DNA from: JAKBCQ01 sp021807585
Lineage (GTDB): Bacteria; Planctomycetota; Planctomycetia; Isosphaerales; Isosphaeraceae
NCBI GenBank assembly: GCA_027325115.1
Contig: DAHWFG010000369.1
Coordinates: 1-13,299, forward strand
Direction of reading: 5' to 3'
DNA: 13,299 bases
Part shown: in pieces, positions 1 to 6,418 of the stretch
Position numbering within the stretch: the stretch's first letter is position 1
Layout: every line of letters begins with the position of its first letter
Program-made: the position numbers and the translations under genes
Notes under the pieces: generated by a model
What the model saw: the letters and a program-made list of their open reading frames with translations, nothing else
Told to the model about the DNA's origin: nothing
Databases searched by the model: none

Positions 1-54
1 CAAGTATATGTAATATCGATTTGATCGTGTTACGCCTTCAGGGCTTCGCGGCTC

Positions 55-83
55 TTGACAAAGCGATTCGCGAGCGTTGAAGT
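55..83 (+). promoter_or_regulatory. Candidate promoter of the tRNA-Arg gene
   Basis: A perfect TTGACA -35 box lies at 55-60. With a 17-bp spacer, the -10 position falls on TGAAGT (78-83), a weak match to TATAAT. Transcription would then start near 89-91, leaving a leader of about 8 nt before the mature tRNA at 98. That geometry is usual for tRNA genes. The -35 is clear; the -10 is inferred from spacing. Confidence 0.45.
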
Positions 84-97
84 ACATGAAGTTTGAA

Positions 98-171
98 GCG
101 CCCGTGGCTCAACTGGATAGAGCGTCGGCCTCCGGAGCCGAAGGTTACAGGTTCAAATCCTGTCGGGCGTA
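98..171 (+). tRNA. tRNA-Arg, anticodon CCG
   Basis: The sequence folds as a full cloverleaf. The acceptor stem is 98-104 with 164-170 (7 bp, the first pair G-U). The D stem is GCTC/GAGC, and the anticodon stem is TCGGC (125-129) with GCCGA (137-141). The T stem is ACAGG/CCTGT around a TTCAAAT loop, and the discriminator base is A171. The loop CTCCGGA puts anticodon CCG at 132-134, which reads CGG (Arg). The 3' CCA is not encoded, so it must be added after transcription. No integrase or repeated tRNA end follows, so I see no sign that the gene is used as an integration site. Confidence 0.96.
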
Positions 172-353
172 TTTGGGTAGCGAGCGAACGCGAGGGGTTT
201 TGGTGGGGGGATGATCGCCGCGCCGAGGTTTGAGCGTCGCGTGCGTTTCGTCGCTTGGGCGTGATCAACCGCGCGACGATTTCGTTCGCAATCGGGACGG
301 GATCGATTGTTCACGAACATCGCGTGTGTTAATCCTTGTAGGGATAAGCGGTT
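172..353. other. Intergenic stretch between tRNA-Arg and the sulfatase gene
   Basis: This 182-bp stretch has no convincing gene. A small inverted repeat, TGTTC-AC-GAACA, lies at 308-319. A loose promoter could be read as TTGTTC (307-312) with GTTAAT (328-333), but the spacing is short (15 bp) and the match poor. An AGGGAT stretch at 340-345 is the only ribosome-binding-like sequence before the sulfatase ATG. I see no T-tract terminator after the tRNA. Confidence 0.4.
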
Positions 354-1868
354 ATGGCTTATCGACGATCGATCTGGATCGCGCCGATCATGGCGGCGCT
401 GATCGCTCGGGGCGCGATCGCGTTTACGGGTTCCAGCCCGGACGGATCGGCTTTAGCGAGGCGACCGCCGAACGTTCTTCTGATCGTTCCCGATCAGCTC
501 CGTGCGCAATCGCTCGGTTGCATGGGGTGCTCCGACGTCCGAACGCCGAACATCGATAAGCTCGCGTCCGAAGGGGTACTGTTCCCAAACACGTTCGCGA
601 ACACTCCCGTCTGCTGTCCGGCGCGGGCGATCCTGTTAACGGGGAAGTACGCGCACAAAAACGGCATGAAGGCGAACGATCTTCGGCTCCGCGAATCCGA
701 GACGACGATCGCCGAGCTTTTGGCCGCGCGGGGTTATCGGACGGGTTTCATCGGCAAATGGCACCTCGACGGCGGCGTGCGGGATCCCGGCTTCGTTCCT
801 CCGGGACCTAGGCGGCAAGGATTTGCATATTGGGCTGCAAGTGAATGTTCACATGCGCATTTTAAGCCGCGATATTTTCTCGACGATCCGCGACCGATCG
901 TCGAGAACCGGTTTGAGCCTGAGGTTTGGACCGATCGCGCGATCGAATTTCTCCGTTCGACCAGGGATCGACCGTTTTTCCTCGTCGTCGCTCCGGGTCC
1001 TCCCCACGACCCCTACGGAGCTCCCGAAGCGTACATAAAAGAATATGAAAATCTCAAACCAAAGCTCAGACCCAATTATGTTGAGGGGATTCCGGGCGCG
1101 GGCGTTCGGGAGATCAGGGCGTATTACGCGGCGATCAGCGCGGTCGATTCGGCGATCGGTCGGCTGATCGGGGCTCTCGCCGAGCTCGATCTCGCCGACG
1201 ACACGATCGTCGTAGTAACATCGGATCATGGAGATATGCTTGGATCTCATGGAATGCGTTTGAAGCGGAAGCCGTGGGAGGAATCGATCGGCGTGCCCGG
1301 GATCGTGCGTTATCCCGCGAAGGCGAAGCCGGGGCGGGTTTCGCGGGCGCTTTGGAGCCACGTCGATTTCGCGCCGACGCTGCTTCGGCTTTGCGGGGTC
1401 GACGTTCCCGGGGATATGCAAGGCGCCGACCTTTCGGCCGAGATTCTAGGAACGCCGGCCTTGAATCGAGGCTCGGCGGTCGGCAAATCTCCCGAATCGG
1501 TCTTCTTCCAGATCTTCTTACCGTTCGCCGGAGACGGAACCCCGGGAGCGTGGCGCGGGGTTAGAACAGAGCGCTATATGTATGCGCGAACCGAGAAGGA
1601 TTCGTGGTTGCTGTACGATCTTTTGAACGATCCTTACGAGCTCAAGAATCTTATCGCCGAGCAGGCGTTCGAGGGCGTGCGGAAACGGATGGAGAAAATC
1701 TTATCGGATACGATGGCGCGAACCGGGGATTCGTGGGCCGAGGATTCTGAAGCGCCGCTCGAGGACGAGGGGCGGCTTTATCGATTTAAGACGTTTTATA
1801 CGATTCCCGAATACCTCGAATGGGAACGAACGCATCCCGAGCTCGCTCCCGAACGGCGACGACGGTGA
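354..1868 (+). CDS. Exported sulfatase (formylglycine-dependent, type I)
   Basis: A 504-residue member of the sulfatase/alkaline-phosphatase superfamily, which hydrolyses sulfate esters. Residues 1-24 look like an export signal (YRR, then a hydrophobic run), so the enzyme probably acts in the periplasm or outside. The active-site signature is C87-C88-P89-A90-R91 followed by T96-G97; Cys87 would be converted to formylglycine by a maturase not found here. Ala90 replaces the commoner Ser, which the C-x-P-x-R consensus allows. Other family landmarks are D47 in VPDQLR (Gln where many relatives have a second Asp), GKWH (K135, H137), H218-D219 and the metal-site segment SDHGD (D291, H292) with Lys304/306. 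The C-terminal LYDLLNDPYELKNL is the usual sulfatase ending. The substrate cannot be read; a sulfated polysaccharide is a reasonable guess. A secreted protein follows 64 bp downstream and may be co-transcribed. Confidence 0.95.
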   Translation: MAYRRSIWIAPIMAALIARGAIAFTGSSPDGSALARRPPNVLLIVPDQLRAQSLGCMGCSDVRTPNIDKLASEGVLFPNTFANTPVCCPARAILLTGKYAHKNGMKANDLRLRESETTIAELLAARGYRTGFIGKWHLDGGVRDPGFVPPGPRRQGFAYWAASECSHAHFKPRYFLDDPRPIVENRFEPEVWTDRAIEFLRSTRDRPFFLVVAPGPPHDPYGAPEAYIKEYENLKPKLRPNYVEGIPGAGVREIRAYYAAISAVDSAIGRLIGALAELDLADDTIVVVTSDHGDMLGSHGMRLKRKPWEESIGVPGIVRYPAKAKPGRVSRALWSHVDFAPTLLRLCGVDVPGDMQGADLSAEILGTPALNRGSAVGKSPESVFFQIFLPFAGDGTPGAWRGVRTERYMYARTEKDSWLLYDLLNDPYELKNLIAEQAFEGVRKRMEKILSDTMARTGDSWAEDSEAPLEDEGRLYRFKTFYTIPEYLEWERTHPELAPERRRR

Positions 1869-1932
1869 AGCGCGGTCGGAGTTGAAGCGAGACGAATCCG
1901 CGGGGTGTTTTGCGCCGGTACGATAAAGGATA

Positions 1933-2895
1933 ATGATGATAAAATATCAGCGATCATATACTGTTATTATTTGTTTGTCGGCTTGCGTGTTCGGCGGCGC
2001 GGTTCGCGGCGGGTACGAGGATTCGCCGAGGGGGGACGCGACGATTCGCGGCGCGTTCGGGGGGTCCGAGATCGTGATCAAGACGACCGATCGCTGTGCG
2101 GGGGCGATCGATTCGCTCACGTGGAACGGGGTTGAGTTCATCGATTCGTTCGATCACGGCAGGCAGTTGCAATCGGCGTCGAATTTCGGCCTGGGGGGGT
2201 CGAATTTCGCCGAGACGTTCAACCCGACCGAGGCGGGTTCGCGGGCCGACGGAGCGGGGCCGAGGTCGTCGAGCAGGCTGATCTCGATCAAGGCCGAGGG
2301 GAACGTGCTCGAGACGAAATCGCGCATGGCATTCTGGCTCGCCCCCGGCGAAAAATCGGAGGGGAATCCCGCGCGGAACGAAACGGTCTTATCGAATCAT
2401 CTTTTATACAAAAAAGTACAAATTGGTTTTGAAGACATGCCGAACGTTATCGATTACCGCGCGACGTTTACCGTTCCCGCGGGGGAGCGGCATGACATGG
2501 CGACGTTCGAGGCTTTGACGGGGTATATGCCCGATCGATTCCGGCGTTTTTGGCGGTTCGATGCGCACGATCGGAAGTTGACGCCGATTGAACCGAGGGG
2601 TGAGCAGGCCGATCCGGTCGCGGTATCGGACGAGTCCGGCGGGAGCGCCATGGGGGTGTATTCGCCCGACGAGCCGTCGGCGGGCTTCGAGCACGTCGGT
2701 TACGGATGTTTTCGTTTCCCCGAGGCGCACGTGAACAAATGGAACTGTGTGTTTCGGGTGCGCGAATCGGCGGGGATCAAGCCTGGGGATTATTCGTATC
2801 GGATGTTCGTGGTGGTGGGATCGCAACGCGACGTCGAGCGAGGCCTCGACGCGCTTCGGCTCCGTTTTTCGGGGAAAGAGGCGGGTGCGAAGTGA
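1933..2895 (+). CDS. Secreted or lipoprotein-like protein of unknown function
   Basis: A 320-residue protein I do not recognise. It has an export signal: basic residues (K4, R7), a hydrophobic stretch 8-20, then L15-S16-A17-C18, which fits a lipobox; type I cleavage near residue 26 is the alternative. After it come mixed polar segments rich in Gly, Phe and Trp (SLTWNGVEFIDSFDHGRQL, residues 58-76; GYMPDRFRRFWRFDAH, 197-212), suggesting a soluble beta-rich domain, perhaps a sugar-handling fold. That is a guess from composition only. No membrane segment follows the signal. Two adjacent ATGs (1933 and 1936) are possible starts; AAAGGA at 1925-1930 is better spaced for the second. The gene lies 64 bp after the sulfatase, with no clear promoter or terminator between them, so both may act on the same extracellular substrate. 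The first codons are unusually AT-rich, as is 2395-2440. Confidence 0.85.
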   Translation: MMIKYQRSYTVIICLSACVFGGAVRGGYEDSPRGDATIRGAFGGSEIVIKTTDRCAGAIDSLTWNGVEFIDSFDHGRQLQSASNFGLGGSNFAETFNPTEAGSRADGAGPRSSSRLISIKAEGNVLETKSRMAFWLAPGEKSEGNPARNETVLSNHLLYKKVQIGFEDMPNVIDYRATFTVPAGERHDMATFEALTGYMPDRFRRFWRFDAHDRKLTPIEPRGEQADPVAVSDESGGSAMGVYSPDEPSAGFEHVGYGCFRFPEAHVNKWNCVFRVRESAGIKPGDYSYRMFVVVGSQRDVERGLDALRLRFSGKEAGAK

Positions 2896-2913
2896 GCGCC
2901 GAGTCGTCGGCGT
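2896..2913 (+). terminator. Weak hairpin directly after a stop codon, possible terminator
   Basis: Immediately after the TGA at 2893-2895, GCGCCGA (2896-2902) can pair with TCGGCGT (2907-2913) around a GTCG loop, giving 7 bp with one G-U. No T-tract follows, so it is not a classical intrinsic terminator. Its place at the end of the sulfatase-side unit, before a separate promoter at 3037, makes a transcript end plausible. Confidence 0.25.
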
Positions 2914-3036
2914 GAACGGAGCGCTTCGGTATTAAGCCGTGCCGGCACGCGGGTTATTGGTTTTCGCATTCGCTTGGCGATCTTCAGAGCATTCACGCAT
3001 TCTCAAGCGATTCCGATCGTATGGTTCGCGTGGATC

Positions 3037-3064
3037 TTGACACCGCGTTTGTCGTGTTTAGGAT
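3037..3064 (+). promoter_or_regulatory. Sigma-70-type promoter of the efflux operon
   Basis: The -35 box TTGACA (3037-3042) matches the consensus exactly. After a 16-bp spacer comes TAGGAT (3059-3064), which matches TATAAT at four of six bases. Transcription would start near 3071, just in front of the perfect palindrome at 3073-3090. The promoter reads into the tetR-type gene, whose stop overlaps the adaptor start, so it probably drives repressor, adaptor and both RND genes. Confidence 0.65.
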
Positions 3065-3070
3065 AAACGC
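3045..3070. repeat. Inverted repeat flanking the -10 box
   Basis: GCGTTT (3045-3050) and its exact reverse complement AAACGC (3065-3070) flank a 14-bp centre that contains the -10 box. It could be a second regulator site or a chance match; six-base arms are short. Confidence 0.35.
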
Positions 3071-3072
3071 AG

Positions 3073-3090
3073 GGACTGACCGGTCAGTCC
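3073..3090. promoter_or_regulatory. 18-bp perfect palindrome, likely TetR operator
   Basis: GGACTGACCGGTCAGTCC equals its own reverse complement over all 18 bases. Its centre sits about 10 bp after the predicted transcription start and about 100 bp before the TetR gene. Palindromes with a TGACCGGTCA-like core are typical of TetR/AcrR-family operators. Bound here, the repressor would block polymerase at or just after initiation. I found no second copy in the window, which points to a single autoregulatory site. Confidence 0.75.
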
Positions 3091-3183
3091 GCTCGGCGTG
3101 GTGGGACCGCGTCGTGATCGACGCCTTTGAGACTCCGGCATGAGAGCGCGAATAAGCGCGACCTCCGGCGAATCGATTGTGAT

Positions 3184-3870
3184 ATGCGTGCATCTGTGGA
3201 AGTTAAAGCGGATCGGTGTCTGGAGGCGGAAGCCGCTTCGTGCGCTCGACGCGAGGAGATACTCGACGTCGCGACGAAGCTTTTCGCCGAATTCGGCTAT
3301 TCGAATGCGGATACGCAGCAGCTTGCGGATCGGCTTCAGGTGGGTAAGGGGACGATTTACCGCCATTTCGCCAGCAAGCGCGAACTTTTTTTGGCCGCGG
3401 TCGATCGGGGGATGAGCCGGTTGCGGGAACGCGTTTGCTCGAGCATGGAGGGGGTTGAGGATCCGTTCGATCGGATCGCCTCCGGAGTCGAATCGTTTCT
3501 CACGTATTATCATGAGCATCCCGAGATTGTGGAATTGATCATTCAGGAGCGGGCGTATTTCAAGGATCGACCGAAGCCGACATATATCGAGCATCGCGAG
3601 AAAAATGTGGAACGATGGCGGGAGTTTTATCGCTCGTTGATCGCCGAGGGGCGGGTTCGGGCGATTCCCGTCGAGCGGATCACCGATGTTATTAGCGATC
3701 TTTTATATGGAACGATTTTCACCAATTATTTCAGCGGACGACGCAAGCTTCCCGCCGAGCAGGCGAGCGACGTGATCGACATCATTCGCTTCGGCATTTT
3801 AAGCGATTCCGAGCGAAGTCGGCGGACGTCGACGCCCCCCCCCGAGACGAGTCGAGAGGTTCAATCATGA
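3184..3870 (+). CDS. TetR/AcrR-family repressor of the efflux operon
   Basis: From ATG 3184 this is a 228-residue TetR-family protein. Residues 22-68 form the DNA-binding domain: helix 1 REEILDVATKLFAEFGY (23-39), then the helix-turn-helix TQQLADRLQVGKGTIYRHF (44-62) with the family-typical G-x-IYRHF end. The rest (about 75-215) should be the helical ligand-binding and dimer domain; it includes ERAYFKDR and a long amphipathic stretch. Such proteins leave DNA when a small molecule, often a pump substrate, binds. The reading frame is open back to a TTG at 3127 (247 residues). I prefer ATG 3184 because the added residues are polar and outside the domain, although neither start has a clear ribosome site. 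The gene sits behind a matching palindromic operator, and its stop overlaps the adaptor start, so it very likely regulates itself and the pump. Confidence 0.95.
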   Translation: MRASVEVKADRCLEAEAASCARREEILDVATKLFAEFGYSNADTQQLADRLQVGKGTIYRHFASKRELFLAAVDRGMSRLRERVCSSMEGVEDPFDRIASGVESFLTYYHEHPEIVELIIQERAYFKDRPKPTYIEHREKNVERWREFYRSLIAEGRVRAIPVERITDVISDLLYGTIFTNYFSGRRKLPAEQASDVIDIIRFGILSDSERSRRTSTPPPETSREVQS

Positions 3871-6194
3871 GAAATCGTCGATGTTGGATCGCGTGCGTGT
3901 CGGTGGTGTTGGCGACGGCGGGTTGCGATCGATCGATCACCGCGATCGCACCCCCCAAGCCGCGGGTCGTCTCCGTCGAACTGCCGATGATGGAGGACAC
4001 GATCGATTACAGCGAATTCACGGGGCGTACCGAGGCGGTTTTTTCGAACAGCGTGCGCGCTCGCGTGACGGGTTATTTGGAGAAAGTTTATTTTAAGGAC
4101 GGCGATACCGTCAAAAAAGGAGATCTGCTCTTCTTGATCGATCCCCGGACGTATCAGGCCGATTATGATCGAGCGCAGGCCACATTGGCGCAATCGAGGG
4201 CGCGACTCAAGCGGCTCGACGCCGATTACCGCCGTGCGGTGAATCTCGCCGAGCATCGCGCGATCAGTCGCGAGGAGTTCGATAAGATCGACGGCGATCA
4301 TTCCGAGGCGGCCGCGGCGGTCCAGAATGCGCAGGCGAATCTCAACCTATCGGCGCTCAACCTCGATTTCACCAAGGTGAAGGCCGAGATCGACGGGCTT
4401 CTCAGCCGGCGCATGGTTGATCCTGGCAATCTCGTCAAGTCCGACGATACGGTGCTTACCTCGATCGTCTCGTTCGATCCGCTTTATGTTTATTTCGACG
4501 TCGACGAGCATACCACATTGCGTATTCAACGGTTGATTCGAGAAGGGAGATTGCCGAATTACGAAAAGGGGGAGTTGACGGTCGCGGTCGGGCTCGCCGA
4601 CGACGACAAGATTTTTCCCCTCAAAGGAAAGCTCAACTTCAGCGAGAATCAGCTCGACAGCGCGACCGGAACGTTGCGCGTGCGGGTTTCGATCCCAAAC
4701 ATCGAACCGAGGATCCTCTCGCCCGGAATGTTCGTCCGCGTCCGTTTTCCCGTCGGCGCGGCTCATCAGGCGATCGCGGTCGATAAAAAAGCGATCGGTA
4801 TCGATCAGGGGCGTAATTATGTTTACGTGGTGAATTCAGAGAACAAAGTGGAATATCGCAGCGTCGAACTCGGCAATGAGACCGAGCACGGCAAGCGGGT
4901 GATCGAATCGGGCGTCGCCCCCGGCGACCGCGTGATGATCGGCGATTTGCAACAGGTTCGACCTGGAGAGACGGTCGTCGTCGGCGCCGTCGAATCGCAT
5001 AGACGCGCTGCCGGAGTGTCCAAAAAGTCGAAGGGGGCTCCTCAGGCGGCCGTCGTCAAGTATCGCAAGCCCGTCGTCGAATCGGTGATCGACTTCGAGG
5101 ATTTTATCGGTCAGACACAAGGAGTTTACTCGGTTTCGACCCGCGCCCGCGTCAGCGGGTATCTCGATCGCGTTTACTTTCGCGACGGCGATATGGTAAA
5201 AAAAGGTGATCTCATGTTTTTGATTGATCCGCGCACATATCAAGCCGATCTTGATCGAGCCGAGGCGGCGCTGGCGCAGGCTAAGGCGCGATTTGATCGA
5301 CTTGAGAAGGATTATCAGCGTGCGCGGAGCCTCGCCGAACGGGGCGCTCTGAGCCCGCAAGATTTCGATCTCGTCGACGGCGATCACGCCGAAGCCGCCG
5401 CGGGTCTTCAGATCGCGCAGGCGAATCTTGATCTGGCGAAGCTCAATCTCGGCTTCACCAAGGTTGAAGCCGAGATCAGCGGACGTCTGAGCAGGCGGTT
5501 GGTCGATCCCGGAAATCTCGTTCGCGCCGACGACACCATCCTCACGACGATCGTCTCGCTCGACCCGATGTATGTTTATTTCGACGTCGACGAACGCACG
5601 CTGCTCAAGCTGCGCCGGCTACGCCAGAAAGGTCAATTCAAAACCTATCAAGAAGAAGACAAGAAAGTACACGTGGGGCTCGCCGACGAGGACGATTATC
5701 CTCATGTCGGTCGGATCGATTTTCGCGATAACAAACTCGACCCCAACACGGGAACGATCCGTGTGCGTGCGATTCTTCCCAACTCCGAGCCTCGGGTGTT
5801 TCATCCTGGTATGTTCGTCAAGGTGCGGCTGCCGACGAGCGGCGTTCGCAAGGCGCTGATGATCGACGAGGAGCCGACCGGTACCGATCAAGGGAAGAAA
5901 TACGTTCGGATCGTTCAAGACGCGCCTCCCGCCCTGAAATTGCCTCCTTATATCGCGGTTCGCAAGGAGATCGAATACGGCCCGTTGCGCGATGGAATGC
6001 GCGAGGTGAAAAGCGGAGTCGACGCCGAAGATCGCGTGATCGTGCAGGGATTGCAACGGCTGAGGGAGGGAGTGCGGGTTGATCCACAGGTGTTGACTCG
6101 AACGCGCGTCAAACCCGCCGCGGCGAAATCGGCGACGACCGTCGATGATTCGACGGTCAAGCCCGCGAAGGCCCCGGATTCCACGAGCGGTTGA
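3867..6194 (+). CDS. Tandem-fused double RND efflux adaptor (membrane fusion protein), lipoprotein
   Basis: A 775-residue periplasmic adaptor that links an RND pump to an outer-membrane channel. It holds two complete AcrA/MexE-like modules, residues about 32-375 and 398-740, where single adaptors are usually 370-420 residues in total. Each module has, in order, a lipoyl half (GYLEKVYFKDGDTVKKGD at 69-86; its copy from 431), an alpha-hairpin (about 95-165; 457-527), the returning lipoyl/barrel segment with VDPGN (184; 546), a beta-barrel and a membrane-proximal part. Both hairpin tips keep R-x3-L-x6-S (R123/L127/S134 and R485/L489/S496), the TolC-docking pattern. Residues 61-214 and 423-576 are identical at 108 of 154 positions by hand count. 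The N-terminus ends in TAGC (Cys20), a slightly weak lipobox, so one lipid anchor would serve both modules. The linker (376-397) is basic and the C-terminal tail (745-775) looks disordered. ATG 3867 overlaps the repressor stop as ATGA and has GAGAGG 7 bp upstream. Confidence 0.96.
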   Translation: MRNRRCWIACVSVVLATAGCDRSITAIAPPKPRVVSVELPMMEDTIDYSEFTGRTEAVFSNSVRARVTGYLEKVYFKDGDTVKKGDLLFLIDPRTYQADYDRAQATLAQSRARLKRLDADYRRAVNLAEHRAISREEFDKIDGDHSEAAAAVQNAQANLNLSALNLDFTKVKAEIDGLLSRRMVDPGNLVKSDDTVLTSIVSFDPLYVYFDVDEHTTLRIQRLIREGRLPNYEKGELTVAVGLADDDKIFPLKGKLNFSENQLDSATGTLRVRVSIPNIEPRILSPGMFVRVRFPVGAAHQAIAVDKKAIGIDQGRNYVYVVNSENKVEYRSVELGNETEHGKRVIESGVAPGDRVMIGDLQQVRPGETVVVGAVESHRRAAGVSKKSKGAPQAAVVKYRKPVVESVIDFEDFIGQTQGVYSVSTRARVSGYLDRVYFRDGDMVKKGDLMFLIDPRTYQADLDRAEAALAQAKARFDRLEKDYQRARSLAERGALSPQDFDLVDGDHAEAAAGLQIAQANLDLAKLNLGFTKVEAEISGRLSRRLVDPGNLVRADDTILTTIVSLDPMYVYFDVDERTLLKLRRLRQKGQFKTYQEEDKKVHVGLADEDDYPHVGRIDFRDNKLDPNTGTIRVRAILPNSEPRVFHPGMFVKVRLPTSGVRKALMIDEEPTGTDQGKKYVRIVQDAPPALKLPPYIAVRKEIEYGPLRDGMREVKSGVDAEDRVIVQGLQRLREGVRVDPQVLTRTRVKPAAAKSATTVDDSTVKPAKAPDSTSG
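4047..4508 (+). repeat. Intragenic repeat, first copy (adaptor module A)
   Basis: This segment encodes residues 61-214 of the double adaptor. It aligns without gaps to 5133-5594 at a fixed offset of 1086 bp. The longest exact DNA match I found is 23 bp (4485-4507 with 5571-5593). High protein identity with many synonymous differences suggests an old duplication kept by selection rather than a very recent one. Confidence 0.9.
5133..5594 (+). repeat. Intragenic repeat, second copy (adaptor module B)
   Basis: This segment encodes residues 423-576, the partner of 4047-4508. It keeps all landmark motifs of the first copy (lipoyl GYL..VYF, IDPRTYQAD, hairpin-tip R/L/S, VDPGN, YVYFDVDE), so the second module is not degenerating. 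Confidence 0.9.
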
Positions 6195-6418
6195 TCGACG
6201 CGGCGCGTTCGCGCGGTTTCGGAATTGAGTCGATCGGCGCGGGTCGATCGATCGAAAGATTTAAGAATCAGTTAATGAGATCGTTCAGATTGTTTGATCC
6301 TTGATGACGGTTGGAAACGGCGGGAGACGAACGGATTGACGGTGGTGCGAGAGCGGCCGGGGCGAACGCGGCGTGACCGTGGCCGAGGCATGGTTTACGA
6401 CAATCGGGGGCGACGACC
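6195..6418. other. Intergenic gap between adaptor and first RND gene
   Basis: This 224-bp gap is long for an otherwise tight operon. Just after the adaptor stop, GCGCG-TT-CGCGC (6203-6214) can form a small GC hairpin, but only a short T-containing stretch follows, so it is at most an attenuator candidate. A relatively AT-rich patch lies at 6258-6302, with no convincing -35/-10 pair. A 10-codon ORF beginning ATG 6390 ends in a TGA at 6420-6422 that overlaps the TTG start of the RND gene. I see no copy of the 3073-3090 operator here. Confidence 0.5.

Noticed and set aside
98..171. tRNA-Arg as an integration site for a mobile island
   Set aside because: I saw no integrase, no direct repeat of the tRNA 3' end, and no composition break in the downstream genes.
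308..319. TGTTC-AC-GAACA inverted repeat before the sulfatase gene
   Set aside because: The arms are only five bases and I found no second copy; not enough to call an operator.
2938..2949. Perfect 12-bp palindrome CGTGCCGGCACG
   Set aside because: It has no loop and no T-tract, is not placed at a promoter, and is short enough to occur by chance in GC-rich sequence.
3127..3183. Upstream TTG start extending the TetR protein by 19 residues
   Set aside because: The extension is polar, lies before the conserved helix-turn-helix domain, and has no better ribosome site than ATG 3184. It remains possible.
3867..6194. Double adaptor as an assembly or frameshift fusion of two adjacent genes
   Set aside because: The frame is continuous. 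The linker between modules contains no second signal peptide, start region or stop remnant, and the modules are true repeats with different DNA, so a collapsed or duplicated read is unlikely.
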